Origin: Candidatus Termititenax sp.
GTDB lineage: Bacteria; Margulisbacteria; Riflemargulisbacteria; GWF2-35-9; DYQY01
Length of the DNA: 64,000 bases
Direction: 5' to 3'
Assembly (NCBI GenBank): GCA_020719045.1
Contig: DYQY01000007.1
Span: 5,425 to 69,424 of the forward strand
Of this stretch, positions 17,471 through 26,692 are shown piece after piece. The position numbers and the translations under genes were made by a program. The notes below the pieces were generated by a model. The model made no database searches, had not been told where the DNA came from, and was given only the letters and a program-made list of their open reading frames with translations. Every line of letters begins with the position of its first letter. Positions within the stretch are counted from its first letter, which is position 1.

Positions 17471-18844
17471 ATGAAAAAAAATAGAATAATGCACATAGCC
17501 TTAGTTGTCCTAATAGCTTGCTTTACATTTGCAGACATTACCGCAGTAGAATCAGAAGTTAATAAAGATACTGCTTCTTCAAGTTCTAAAAGCACTTCCA
17601 CAAAACCTAATAGTGGATACAAAAAAGAGGTCCAAGTAATCAACTCTCAGTACGAATTTAGCTACAGAAAGTTTGAAACAATAGACTTCAGTGATTGGTA
17701 TAACCTACTAATCGAAGCAATGGCTTATGAACATTATTTCAACTACATGCAAAACGGTTTTATCACACACCGTGGAGATGTTCTAAAACCACTAGAAAAT
17801 AGCATCTACCTAGGCTCAAGAATCAACATGAATGACATGGCGGAACTTGCCAAAGCTAAAATTTCACTTATTGGTTTTTATGATAGTCTTATCCGTAAAG
17901 GCGTTCTAAATGAAAAAGGATTTATCAATAAAACAGAATACTTCACAGGTAGCTTCGAACAATATGACTTCGGTTTTCTACTTGAAGCGATTAAGCAACT
18001 TAACATACCAATCACAGATGAAAGGCTTGCAACGGAACTAAAAAATGAACTCTACAACCTCATGTTGGTTGGTAGTAAGGTTCTTGTTGTGAATAAACTA
18101 GAAACAACTCGCTATGAGTCAAATAAAGACGGTTTCTTTGACAATCTTATAGACAGCATTGCTGGCGGTTTTATGGGAAGCATCTTCTATCCTGACAAAG
18201 TCAAAACCCAAAAAACAACACTTAGTTGGAGCTCTAACCTAGATTTAAATAAATATTTTGGAGTTTACTATTTATTTAACGACTACCCTTTTGCTGACGG
18301 ATACGGAGTAACACGTCTTTTCGGCAAAAAAAAGATGCAATCAATCAACTACAGTCTACTTCATGATACCGATAAAAAACTATATAACGACACATTATCG
18401 TTCCGCTCATATTCTGCCATCCCAACTGCAGGTAAAAGCACTCCTTTTATCGGATACGGAATAAGTGCCTATCAGGTAAGAGACAATACTGACTCTTTCC
18501 AGTTCTACAACTTATTCGGCACTGCAGGTGGAGCTTTCCAGTCAGGACTTATCCATCTTGATTTAGGATTATCCTATAAAAGAGGCGAACCAAGCGGTGT
18601 CGGAATGTATTGGGGATATGGAGCAGAGTTCCTGCTTTTCCAACCACTAAGCTTCATCTTTGAACACAACGGAGCTATCCAACCAAAATACTTTTCAGAC
18701 ATTGATAAGTGGGGAAGCAACTGGAGTTACTCTCAAATCCAAACTGGACTTAAGCTTAACCTAGGTGGTCTATCATTAGGCGCTGGATATCAATGGTCTA
18801 CGGGAATACAAGGATGGACAGCATTTGGAACATACATATTCTAA
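17471..18844 (+). CDS. Putative outer-membrane beta-barrel protein, 457 aa
   Basis: I do not recognise a named family. A signal peptide is clear: basic MKKNRIMH, then a hydrophobic stretch ALVVLIACFTFA. A Ser/Thr/Lys-rich linker follows. The second half alternates polar and aromatic residues in beta-strand fashion (for example SLSFRSYSAIPT, GLKLNLGGLSLGAGYQW) and the chain ends in FGTYIF. A terminal phenylalanine is the BAM recognition signal typical of outer-membrane barrels. The N-terminal 200 residues look helical and soluble. AAAGGAG precedes ATG 17471. It is monocistronic, ending 12 bases from the convergent ettA. Confidence 0.65.
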   Translation: MKKNRIMHIALVVLIACFTFADITAVESEVNKDTASSSSKSTSTKPNSGYKKEVQVINSQYEFSYRKFETIDFSDWYNLLIEAMAYEHYFNYMQNGFITHRGDVLKPLENSIYLGSRINMNDMAELAKAKISLIGFYDSLIRKGVLNEKGFINKTEYFTGSFEQYDFGFLLEAIKQLNIPITDERLATELKNELYNLMLVGSKVLVVNKLETTRYESNKDGFFDNLIDSIAGGFMGSIFYPDKVKTQKTTLSWSSNLDLNKYFGVYYLFNDYPFADGYGVTRLFGKKKMQSINYSLLHDTDKKLYNDTLSFRSYSAIPTAGKSTPFIGYGISAYQVRDNTDSFQFYNLFGTAGGAFQSGLIHLDLGLSYKRGEPSGVGMYWGYGAEFLLFQPLSFIFEHNGAIQPKYFSDIDKWGSNWSYSQIQTGLKLNLGGLSLGAGYQWSTGIQGWTAFGTYIF

Positions 18845-18856
18845 GAAAAAAATAAT

Positions 18857-20536
18857 TTACCCCCTAGTTAATTTGCGATACTTAATTCTGTGTGGTTGAT
18901 CATTTCCAGTACGCTTCTTTTTATCTTCTGCATACTCAGAATAATTACCTTCAAACCATACAACTTTACTATCCCCTTCGAAGGCTAAAATATGAGTTGC
19001 TATTCTATCTAAGAACCATCTATCGTGGCTTATTACAACAGCACAACCAGCAAAATTCTCTAATGCATCCTCAAGCGCTCTGATTGTATTTACGTCTAAA
19101 TCGTTTGTTGGTTCGTCTAAAAGAATAACATTTGAGCCTGTTTTAAGTATCTTTGCCAAATGAACTCTATTTCTCTCTCCACCAGAAATCAACCCAACTT
19201 TCTTCTGCTGGTCAGTTCCAGAAAAGTTAAATCTTGAAACATATGCTCTAGAGTTAATTTCTCGTTTACCCATCTGAATAACTTCCTGTGACTCAGAAAT
19301 AACCTCCCAAATACTCTTATTTGGATCAAGCTCATCCCTAGACTGATTAACATATGCTAATTCTACTGTTTCTCCTATTTTTACTGTACCAGAATCTGGC
19401 TTCTCTTCACCAGTAATCATCTTAAATAATGTTGATTTACCAGCTCCATTAGGACCAATCACTCCTACGATTCCACCAGGCGGTAACGAGAAGGTCATAT
19501 CCTCAACTAACAATCTATCTCCATACCCTTTAGAAATTCCACTAACTTCAATTACTGTTGTTCCTAATTTTCTACCAGTTGGAATGTATATTTCTAAATC
19601 TTTTGCTCTCTTTTCCTGCTCGTCTGCTAACAATGACTCATAAGCCTTAATATGTGCCTTTGCCTTAGTTTGACGGCCTTTTGGTGTCATATTTATCCAC
19701 TCAAGTTCACGCTTAAGAGTCTTCTGTCTCTCTGACTCAGACTTTTCCTCATTTTGTAGCCTCTTCTGTTTTTGGTCTAGCCAAGAAGAATAATTGCCTT
19801 TCCAAGGAATTCCTTCACCTCTATCCAACTCCAATATCCAACCAGCAACATTATCTAAAAAGTATCTATCATGGGTAACAGCAATTACAGTTCCTTCATA
19901 TCGTTGCAAATGCTGCTCAAGCCAATCAACAGTCTCTGCATCAAGATGGTTTGTTGGCTCGTCTAAAAGTAATACATCTGGCTTCTGAAGAAGTAACCTA
20001 CAAAGAGCCACTCGTCTTAATTCTCCACCAGACAATACCTTAATCAGTGTATCTCCTTCAGGACAACGTAATGAATCCATAGCCATTTCAAGCTTAGACT
20101 CAACATCCCAAGCATCTTTAGCATCTAACATTTCTTGAACTTTTCCCTGTCTTTCAAGTAGTTTATCCATTTCCTCGTCAGTCATTGGTTCAGAAAACTT
20201 ATTATTTATCTCTTCATATTCTTTCATTAGACTAACCAGCTCTTGCATCCCCTGCTCTACTACTTGTCTTACTGTCATGTTTGGGTCGAGCTTTGGTTCC
20301 TGCTCCAAATAACCAATAGTGTATCCTGGAGACAACGAAATCTGCCCTTGATAATCCTGATCAACTCCTGCAAGAATCCTTAAAAGCGAGCTCTTTCCGG
20401 AACCATTAAGACCTAAGACCCCTATTTTTGCTCCATAAAAATAAGACAACGAAATATCTTTAATAATTGGCTTTTTGTCATAAAACTTACAAACCTTATA
20501 CATTGAATATATTATTTTATTAATCTCATCTGCCAT
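18857..20536 (-). CDS. ettA: ABC-F translation factor EttA
   Basis: A soluble protein with two ABC ATPase domains and no membrane segment; EttA binds the ribosomal E site and couples translation to ATP level. First domain: Walker A GLNGSGKSS, signature LSGGELRRVAL, Walker B VLLLDEPTNHLD. Between the domains a linker contains EEKSESERQKTLKRELEWI and the MTPKGRQTKAKAH stretch typical of EttA. Second domain: GPNGAGKSTLF, ISGGERNRVHLAK and VILLDEPTNDLD. 559 residues matches the E. coli protein (555). The start is ATG 20536 with GAGGGAG upstream. Confidence 0.95.
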   Translation of the reverse strand: MADEINKIIYSMYKVCKFYDKKPIIKDISLSYFYGAKIGVLGLNGSGKSSLLRILAGVDQDYQGQISLSPGYTIGYLEQEPKLDPNMTVRQVVEQGMQELVSLMKEYEEINNKFSEPMTDEEMDKLLERQGKVQEMLDAKDAWDVESKLEMAMDSLRCPEGDTLIKVLSGGELRRVALCRLLLQKPDVLLLDEPTNHLDAETVDWLEQHLQRYEGTVIAVTHDRYFLDNVAGWILELDRGEGIPWKGNYSSWLDQKQKRLQNEEKSESERQKTLKRELEWINMTPKGRQTKAKAHIKAYESLLADEQEKRAKDLEIYIPTGRKLGTTVIEVSGISKGYGDRLLVEDMTFSLPPGGIVGVIGPNGAGKSTLFKMITGEEKPDSGTVKIGETVELAYVNQSRDELDPNKSIWEVISESQEVIQMGKREINSRAYVSRFNFSGTDQQKKVGLISGGERNRVHLAKILKTGSNVILLDEPTNDLDVNTIRALEDALENFAGCAVVISHDRWFLDRIATHILAFEGDSKVVWFEGNYSEYAEDKKKRTGNDQPHRIKYRKLTRG

Positions 20537-20728
20537 AATTTACTCCCTCTATTTTTTTATTAATTATAAAGCCATACGTTACTTACTGGCTACCTGGATT
20601 TACTAGCTATCTAGTTTACAACTAATACCGAATCTCTATTGTGCTCTAAAACTTTTAACTTTTGTGGTCTAATAGACAAAAAATTAAAAGAAGTATTTGG
20701 TAAGTAAAAAGCACCTGCCTCACAATTT

Positions 20729-20767
20729 ACTTTTCACTTTTCACTTTTCACGTCTATAATATTGCTA
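20729..20767 (+). promoter_or_regulatory. Promoter with leaderless start and 7-mer tandem repeat
   Basis: TATAAT at 20755-20760 is followed by six bases and ATG 20767, predicting transcription from the start codon. Three tandem copies of ACTTTTC (20729-20749) fill the -35 region. No Shine-Dalgarno is present. Confidence 0.55.
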
Positions 20768-22041
20768 TGGGTATTCTAAAAGACAAAGCAAAAAAATATA
20801 TATCGCCAGTATTAGGGAAATATTTCCCTGACTTAGAAATAGTCAGCGGAGAAGGCATCTATTTATACGATACAGATGGCAAAAAATACATAGATTTTTC
20901 ATGTGGTATTGGTGTTACAAACACAGGTCACTGTCATCCGAAAGTTGTTAAAGCAATCACCAAACAAGCATCTCAGCTTATTCACATATGTGCCGGCATT
21001 GCTCATTATGAACCTCATGTGAAATTAGCCGAACGCCTAGTTAACCTGCTTCCATTCAAAGAAGCCTCCGTTGTTTTTTCCCAAAGCGGTTCAGAAGCTG
21101 TTGAAGCAAGCCTCAAGCTAGCTAAATATGTAACTAAAAAGAAAAAACTAGTTGCTTTTACGCACTCTTTTCATGGACGTACACTTGGAGCACTTTCAGT
21201 AACCTACAAAGAAAAATATAAAAAAGGTTATGAAGGATGGTTAATCGATGACATTATTCGTCTTGATTATCCTTACTATTTTCATAACAACACAATGGAA
21301 TACCGTGACTATGTTTATAAATGCATAGCTGATTTCAAAAAAGCAATACTAGAAAATAATGATATTGCAGCTGTAATAATTGAACCTATCCTTGGAGAAG
21401 GCGGATACGTTCCTGCTCCTATCGAGTTTATTCAAGAACTTCGTAAATTTACTGAAGAACAAAATATACTGCTTATTTTTGACGAAGTTCAATCAGGATT
21501 TGGACGAACAGGTACCATGTTTGCAATGGAACACTATGATGTTGTCCCTGACATTGTTGCGCTTGCTAAAGGAATAGCTTCTGGCATGCCACTAGGTGCT
21601 TGCGTTGCAAAAAAAGAACTAATGGACCAATGGACTACAAGTGCTCATGGTGGAACATATATCGGTAACCCAGTATCTTGTGCTGCCTCACTTGCAACCA
21701 TTTCAGCACTTGAAGAAGAGAATCTACTAGAAAATGCTTATGAAACTGGGAAGCTTATTACTTCACTTCTTAATGAAGCAAAAAAAAATTTACCAGTAAT
21801 AGGCGATGTTCGTGGTGTTGGTTTAATGATTGGCATTGAATTCATTAACCCAACAACAAAAGAACCAAACCCAGAGATAGTTAAGAATATAAAAATTAAA
21901 GCACTCGAAAAAGGTCTAGTGGTAATTAGCTGTGGTGATACCGACCAAGTACTTCGCTTAATTCCAGCACTAATAATTACAAAATCACAAGCCAAAGATG
22001 CTATCGACATCTTGATAAGTGCCATCAAGGAATCTCTTTAA
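20767..22041 (+). CDS. Class III PLP-dependent aminotransferase (GabT/ArgD-like)
   Basis: A fold-type I aminotransferase of 424 residues. Family features are DFSCGIGVTNTGHCHPKVV near the N-terminus, FSQSGSEAVEASLKLAK, FHGRTLGALSVT, the aspartate loop FDEVQSGFGRTG and the PLP-lysine segment ALAKGIASGMPLGA. These best match 4-aminobutyrate or related omega-amino acid aminotransferases. Acetylornithine aminotransferase is the main alternative, and substrate cannot be decided from sequence alone. No arginine or GABA pathway gene is adjacent. It ends on the same base at which rlmB begins, and appears to lead an operon rlmB-def-fmt. Confidence 0.85.
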   Translation: MGILKDKAKKYISPVLGKYFPDLEIVSGEGIYLYDTDGKKYIDFSCGIGVTNTGHCHPKVVKAITKQASQLIHICAGIAHYEPHVKLAERLVNLLPFKEASVVFSQSGSEAVEASLKLAKYVTKKKKLVAFTHSFHGRTLGALSVTYKEKYKKGYEGWLIDDIIRLDYPYYFHNNTMEYRDYVYKCIADFKKAILENNDIAAVIIEPILGEGGYVPAPIEFIQELRKFTEEQNILLIFDEVQSGFGRTGTMFAMEHYDVVPDIVALAKGIASGMPLGACVAKKELMDQWTTSAHGGTYIGNPVSCAASLATISALEEENLLENAYETGKLITSLLNEAKKNLPVIGDVRGVGLMIGIEFINPTTKEPNPEIVKNIKIKALEKGLVVISCGDTDQVLRLIPALIITKSQAKDAIDILISAIKESL

Positions 22042-22787
22042 TGAGCAACAACTTAGTCGTAGGCAAGAACGCAGTATTGCAACTGCTTCTTACTGGACAG
22101 AAAACACACCAATTACTCATTAACAGAAGCTCAAAAAGTGATGAACGTATTGCGACAATAATTGAAATAGCAGAAGGAAACAATATACCTTACCGTTTTG
22201 TTGAACAAAAAGACCTTGATGTAAAATGTAGAAATGTAAAACACCAAGGCATCCTAGCCTACATACCAAAACGACAATTTGTAGAAATAGAAGATATTTT
22301 AGATTACGCAGAGGAATTAGAAGAACAACCATTTATTCTAATACTAGATGGTATCGAAGACCCTCACAATTTTGGTTCGATTGCTAGAACAGCTGTTGCA
22401 GCTGGAGTTCATGGAATTATTGTTCCTAAAACAAAACAAGCAGAAATAACTCCTATTGTCTCGAAAGTTAGTACTGGTGCAATCGACCAAATACTAATAG
22501 CCAAAGTACCGAACATTGCCAGTGCTATTGAAACTTTAAAAAAGAAAAACGTCTGGATTATTGGTACTGATATGAACGCAGAAGTTAGCTACTCAGAGCA
22601 AGACTATGACATGGCAGTAGCACTTGTAATTGGAAACGAAGGGAAAGGCATAACTCGACTTGTTAGTGAAAAATGTGACTTTCTTATAAAAATACCTATT
22701 AGTCCTTCTATCGACAGCTTGAATGCGGGCGTCTCTGCTGGTATTATGATTTTTAAAATCAAAGAAATGAGAGACGAGCTAGGGTAA
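22041..22787 (+). CDS. rlmB: 23S rRNA 2'-O-methyltransferase RlmB (TrmH family)
   Basis: A SPOUT methyltransferase expected to methylate the 2'-O of a guanosine in 23S rRNA (G2251 in E. coli). The N-terminal substrate-binding domain starts VVGKNAVLQLL. The knotted SAM-binding region contains LDGIEDPHNFGSIARTA, ALVIGNEGKGITRLV and IPISPSIDSLNAGVSAGI, the three SPOUT motifs. Its 248 residues are normal. TrmH family members cannot be fully separated by eye, so the target nucleotide is an inference. The gene begins one base into the preceding stop and is two bases from def. Confidence 0.9.
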   Translation: MSNNLVVGKNAVLQLLLTGQKTHQLLINRSSKSDERIATIIEIAEGNNIPYRFVEQKDLDVKCRNVKHQGILAYIPKRQFVEIEDILDYAEELEEQPFILILDGIEDPHNFGSIARTAVAAGVHGIIVPKTKQAEITPIVSKVSTGAIDQILIAKVPNIASAIETLKKKNVWIIGTDMNAEVSYSEQDYDMAVALVIGNEGKGITRLVSEKCDFLIKIPISPSIDSLNAGVSAGIMIFKIKEMRDELG

Positions 22788-22789
22788 TC

Positions 22790-23275
22790 ATGGCTGAAAA
22801 GAAAATACTAACAATTGGAAACCCTTTACTAAAAAAGAAAAGCACAGCAGTAACGTCATTAACTCCTGAAATAAAAAAAATAATTAAAGATATGACAGAT
22901 ACTATGTATGCTGCTAACGGTTGTGGTCTTGCAGCAATCCAAATCGGAGAACCACTTAGAATTATCCTAGTAGACACTAGTGATAAAAGAGATAATCTAT
23001 GTGTAATGATTAATCCAAAAATCACCAAAAAAGAAGGCGAAATCGTCTTTACGGAAGGATGCTTAAGCGTTCCAGGACTAGAAGGTGACGTTATTCGCTA
23101 CAGCAAAATCACAGTTAAAGGTAAGGATGAAAACTTTAAAGATATCGAAGTTACCGTTGAAGCGTATCCAGCAGTTGCTTTCCAGCACGAAATAGACCAT
23201 TTAGAAGGAAAACTGTACATTGATCAAGCAATTGAGGGAACGACAAAATCAATAGATTCTAAAGAAAAGATATGA
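22790..23275 (+). CDS. def: Peptide deformylase
   Basis: It removes the formyl group from new proteins. All three metal-site motifs are present: GCGLAAIQIGEP (consensus GxGLAAxQ), EGCLSVPG with the metal cysteine, and FQHEIDHLEG (HExxH). The 161-residue length is normal. It overlaps the following fmt by four bases. The pairing def-fmt is common because Fmt adds the formyl group that Def later removes. Confidence 0.97.
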   Translation: MAEKKILTIGNPLLKKKSTAVTSLTPEIKKIIKDMTDTMYAANGCGLAAIQIGEPLRIILVDTSDKRDNLCVMINPKITKKEGEIVFTEGCLSVPGLEGDVIRYSKITVKGKDENFKDIEVTVEAYPAVAFQHEIDHLEGKLYIDQAIEGTTKSIDSKEKI

Positions 23276-24105
23276 TTAATAAGCTGTTTTTCTTTGGAAC
23301 ACCTGCTTTCTCCGCTAATATTCTACAAGGCATTATTAACAACAAAATTAAAGTCAGTGGCGTAATTACTGGTCCAGATAAAAAGCAAGATAGAGGACAC
23401 GAAACAAAGCCCTCTGAAGTTGCTATTATTGCAAATCAAAACAATATTCCTGTCTTTAAACCTAATAATATTGATGAACTTAATACTATCCTTAATTGTG
23501 AATCGCCTGACCTTTGTTTAGTTATTGCTTACGGCATGATTTTCCCTGCAAATTTAGTCAAAAAATATAACTTCATAAACATACACACATCCCTACTGCC
23601 AAAATACAGGGGGCCATCCCCTGTTCAATCTTGCCTACTAAATGGTGACACAATGACAGGAGTTACTTTAATGAAAATAGGTATCGGAGTAGATGATGGG
23701 GATATTATCCATACATCAATAACTCAGATAGAGCCGAACGAAACAGCAGAAGGTCTGTTTAAGAAACTAGAATCTGCAAGCATAGAGCTACTAACCGAAC
23801 AACTAAATATAAAAGACAACTGGAAATACACAGAGCAACTGCATAAAGAAGCTACCTTTACCAAAAAAATAAAAAAAGAAGACGGATTAGTAAATTTACA
23901 GACAGATACAACAACTAATATCTTTAATAAATTCAGAGCATATTACCCTTGGCCAGGCATCTATACATTTCAAAACGAACAAAGAATTAAAATAACTGAA
24001 TTGAAGTTAACTGAAGAAAAAATAGAAATAATCTCTGTTCAAAAAGAAGGCAAAAAACCTACATTATACAAAGACTTTCTAAACTCAAACAAACCTCTCA
24101 TTTAA
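23272..24105 (+). CDS. fmt: Methionyl-tRNA formyltransferase
   Basis: It formylates initiator Met-tRNA using 10-formyl-tetrahydrofolate. The N-terminal catalytic domain has FFGTPAFSANIL, the core INIHTSLLPKYRGPSPVQ (consensus HxSLLPxxRGxxP) and TLMKIGIGVDDGDI. The canonical alanine in NxHASLLP is threonine here, which is tolerated elsewhere in the formyltransferase family. At 277 residues it is about 35 shorter than usual, with the C-terminal OB-like tRNA-binding domain reduced (YYPWPGIYTFQ is still seen). It is translationally coupled to def. Confidence 0.93.
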   Translation: MINKLFFFGTPAFSANILQGIINNKIKVSGVITGPDKKQDRGHETKPSEVAIIANQNNIPVFKPNNIDELNTILNCESPDLCLVIAYGMIFPANLVKKYNFINIHTSLLPKYRGPSPVQSCLLNGDTMTGVTLMKIGIGVDDGDIIHTSITQIEPNETAEGLFKKLESASIELLTEQLNIKDNWKYTEQLHKEATFTKKIKKEDGLVNLQTDTTTNIFNKFRAYYPWPGIYTFQNEQRIKITELKLTEEKIEIISVQKEGKKPTLYKDFLNSNKPLI

Positions 24106-24107
24106 AT

Positions 24108-24144
24108 TTGTTCAACAGTGGTTATCTATAGTATAATTACACTA
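24108..24144 (+). promoter_or_regulatory. Promoter with leaderless start for the coiled-coil gene
   Basis: TTGTTC (24108-24113), an 18-base spacer, TATAAT (24132-24137), six bases, then ATG 24144. The arrangement is the same as at 3340, 20767 and 62121. No Shine-Dalgarno is present. Confidence 0.6.
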
Positions 24145-26687
24145 TGGGAAAAGAAAAAAACATTACTGTAACAGCTAATGATCAAAACAAAACCATTAGA
24201 CTTGAAAATCCCAATCTTAAAATAGTCTCTAAACAAGGAGAACAGATCTCCGTCCACAATTTCTTTGAACTGTTTAACACAATTGATAGAACAAAAAGAA
24301 TCAAGAAACAATTAGACAAAGAAATCAGCATGCTAAAAAGAATCAAAATATCCTTCCAAAAGAAACTTAATAAATTCAAAATAGCAAAACTATTAAGCAT
24401 TCGAAAGATTAAAGAACAAGAAACTTATCTAATAAAACACTATGAAGAAATAGTTTCTAAAATGAAAAACAAGGCACACGAGGAAATATCAGCTCAATTT
24501 AATGAATTTAAAAAAGAAATAGCTTCAGAAAAAAATAAAATGATAGAAGAAATAATTATAGAAAATAACATAATTTCTAAAAACATAAAGAAATCAGAAG
24601 AACTCCTTAACAATCAAATATCAGACTTTAGAAACGATATCTACAAGGACAAAAATGAACTTATTAGCGCAGTTGAAACAAAAACTACTGATTCTCTTAA
24701 CAGAATTAGTAATGAAAACATTAAACAAGAAAATAAACTAAAATCTGTTGAAGAAAACATAACAAACCAACAGCAACAATTAAATAAATACTTTGAACAA
24801 ATCAAAACTGATACAGTTAAAACAATTCAATCTACTCAAGCAGACACTATTGCAACTATTGATTCTAAAAATGAAATAATTTCCAAAAAACTCAATTCAA
24901 TTAATAATTCAATGGCTTCGCTTCAAGAAAAAATGATTAAAGAAATTAATGAAGCTAAAGAAAATGCCTTGCAAGAAATGGATGACACTGGTACTAGCAG
25001 AGAAAACTTCAAAAAATTTACTAAAATAAGTCAAGATTACATAAAAAACAGCATAAGTGGAGCATTAGAAGAAATAGAAACATTAAAAGATTCGCTAGCT
25101 TCTGAACTTACCGCAATAACAACATCAACAACCAAAGCGGTTTCAGACATTTACAACTCAGCTAAAGTTCAAGAAGAAATAATAAAAGAAGAGCTAACTT
25201 CTCTTAAAACAGAGACACAAAACGAACTGCTGGCTTTCTCTACACAAACAAAACAAGATAGCGCAAGCAATTTAAAAGCTATCCTTCAAAACATAGAAGA
25301 ATTTAGCCAAGCCACAAAAGAAGAAATAAAAACTTTAACTACAAAATTTGAAAAAGAACAAGATTTAATGCTAAAAAATTCATACAACGACTTGCTTAGA
25401 CTACAAGCAAAACTAAAAGAAATAGACAAAACAGAAGAAATAAATGCAATCCATGAAGAATTTAGAGAACTAAAAATGCAAAACGAAATAACACTTGAAG
25501 ACATTAAGTTTGCCAATGAACAAGCGCTAATAAACAGCAAAAATGAACTTATCAATCAAATGGATGAAATTAAATCAGCGAATACAGAAAGCATAGAAGC
25601 CATCAAAGATCAGCTTATAAAACATGAACAATTTTTCTTTAATCAAATAGAACAAAAAGCCCAAAATTTATTAAACAACTCCAAAGAAGAGAATAAAAAA
25701 CAACTTCAAACCGCAGATGCAATTCTTAGTAACCTCAAACAATCAACCGAACAAGAAATTAAAATTATTAAGGATGAACTTCAAGAAGAAAAACTCAAGC
25801 TAGTTGAGGCTGAAATGTCATATTTAGAAGGACTTAAGGTAGAGCTTCTAGAAAAAGCAGAAACACAAATAAACGAAACAACTACACTCATAGAAAACTT
25901 CAAGCTTGCAATAAGTAAATCTCAAGAAGACCTACAAAATAAAAACAAAGAACACTTTAGTCAATTAAAAAATGATGCCAATAATAAAATACAAGAGCAA
26001 CTAAATAACACTCAGCTACACATAGAAACTATTAAACAAGAATCAATTAGAAGCATTAATGAAGTAACACAAGGAATTGAAGATGAACAAAAAGCACTAA
26101 GCAAGATAATTATTCAGGTAAAAACAATCAAAACTACATTAGAAACTGGTGTATTTGCTGACCTTGAAAATACACTTAAAACAATTGAATCAATAAAAGA
26201 AAACAATGAACAAAACATTAATAGCATAAAACAAGAAAACCTAGCAACTCAACAAGAAAGCATTAAGCAGCTTAAAACAATAGTTGAAAGCACAATCGAC
26301 ACACATTTACAAAAAGCTTTAGATAAAATTGACTCACTACAAGATCAGCTTAAAGCTGAAAAAATACAACTTACCGAATCGAGCATTAAGCTTAACAAAC
26401 TTCAATCTCAAACACAGCAAGAGCTTTATGAGCAACTTGAAAAAACACTAACAAACGTTAATTCCATCAAAGAAGAAGCAGAATCTTCCATGAAGCAACT
26501 AAAGAGTGAATCTTTTACAGAAATACTTAGCATCAAAAAAGGCTTACACCAAGTTATTTCCTATCTTAAAAAACAAAGAATACAATCAGAAAAGAAGATA
26601 CTAACTCCAACCGTAATTACCAAAAAAGAAACTGAAGATAAAGACGAACTAATAAATATGCTACTTAAAGAAGGACTAAGTCTATAA
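24144..26687 (+). CDS. Large coiled-coil protein, 847 aa, function unknown
   Basis: No enzymatic domain is recognised. After about 45 ordinary residues nearly the whole chain is heptad-like and rich in Glu, Lys, Gln, Ile and Asn, with almost no Pro, Trp or Cys. Repeated phrases such as IKEELTSLKTETQNELL and IKDELQEEKLKL indicate long parallel coiled coils. There is no signal peptide or membrane segment, so it is probably cytoplasmic. Candidate roles are a filament-forming scaffold or a secreted rod, both inference. Its promoter gives a leaderless mRNA. Its 3' end is five bases from the convergent 633-aa gene, with no visible terminator between them. Confidence 0.7.
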   Translation: MGKEKNITVTANDQNKTIRLENPNLKIVSKQGEQISVHNFFELFNTIDRTKRIKKQLDKEISMLKRIKISFQKKLNKFKIAKLLSIRKIKEQETYLIKHYEEIVSKMKNKAHEEISAQFNEFKKEIASEKNKMIEEIIIENNIISKNIKKSEELLNNQISDFRNDIYKDKNELISAVETKTTDSLNRISNENIKQENKLKSVEENITNQQQQLNKYFEQIKTDTVKTIQSTQADTIATIDSKNEIISKKLNSINNSMASLQEKMIKEINEAKENALQEMDDTGTSRENFKKFTKISQDYIKNSISGALEEIETLKDSLASELTAITTSTTKAVSDIYNSAKVQEEIIKEELTSLKTETQNELLAFSTQTKQDSASNLKAILQNIEEFSQATKEEIKTLTTKFEKEQDLMLKNSYNDLLRLQAKLKEIDKTEEINAIHEEFRELKMQNEITLEDIKFANEQALINSKNELINQMDEIKSANTESIEAIKDQLIKHEQFFFNQIEQKAQNLLNNSKEENKKQLQTADAILSNLKQSTEQEIKIIKDELQEEKLKLVEAEMSYLEGLKVELLEKAETQINETTTLIENFKLAISKSQEDLQNKNKEHFSQLKNDANNKIQEQLNNTQLHIETIKQESIRSINEVTQGIEDEQKALSKIIIQVKTIKTTLETGVFADLENTLKTIESIKENNEQNINSIKQENLATQQESIKQLKTIVESTIDTHLQKALDKIDSLQDQLKAEKIQLTESSIKLNKLQSQTQQELYEQLEKTLTNVNSIKEEAESSMKQLKSESFTEILSIKKGLHQVISYLKKQRIQSEKKILTPTVITKKETEDKDELINMLLKEGLSL

Positions 26688-26692
26688 AAAGA

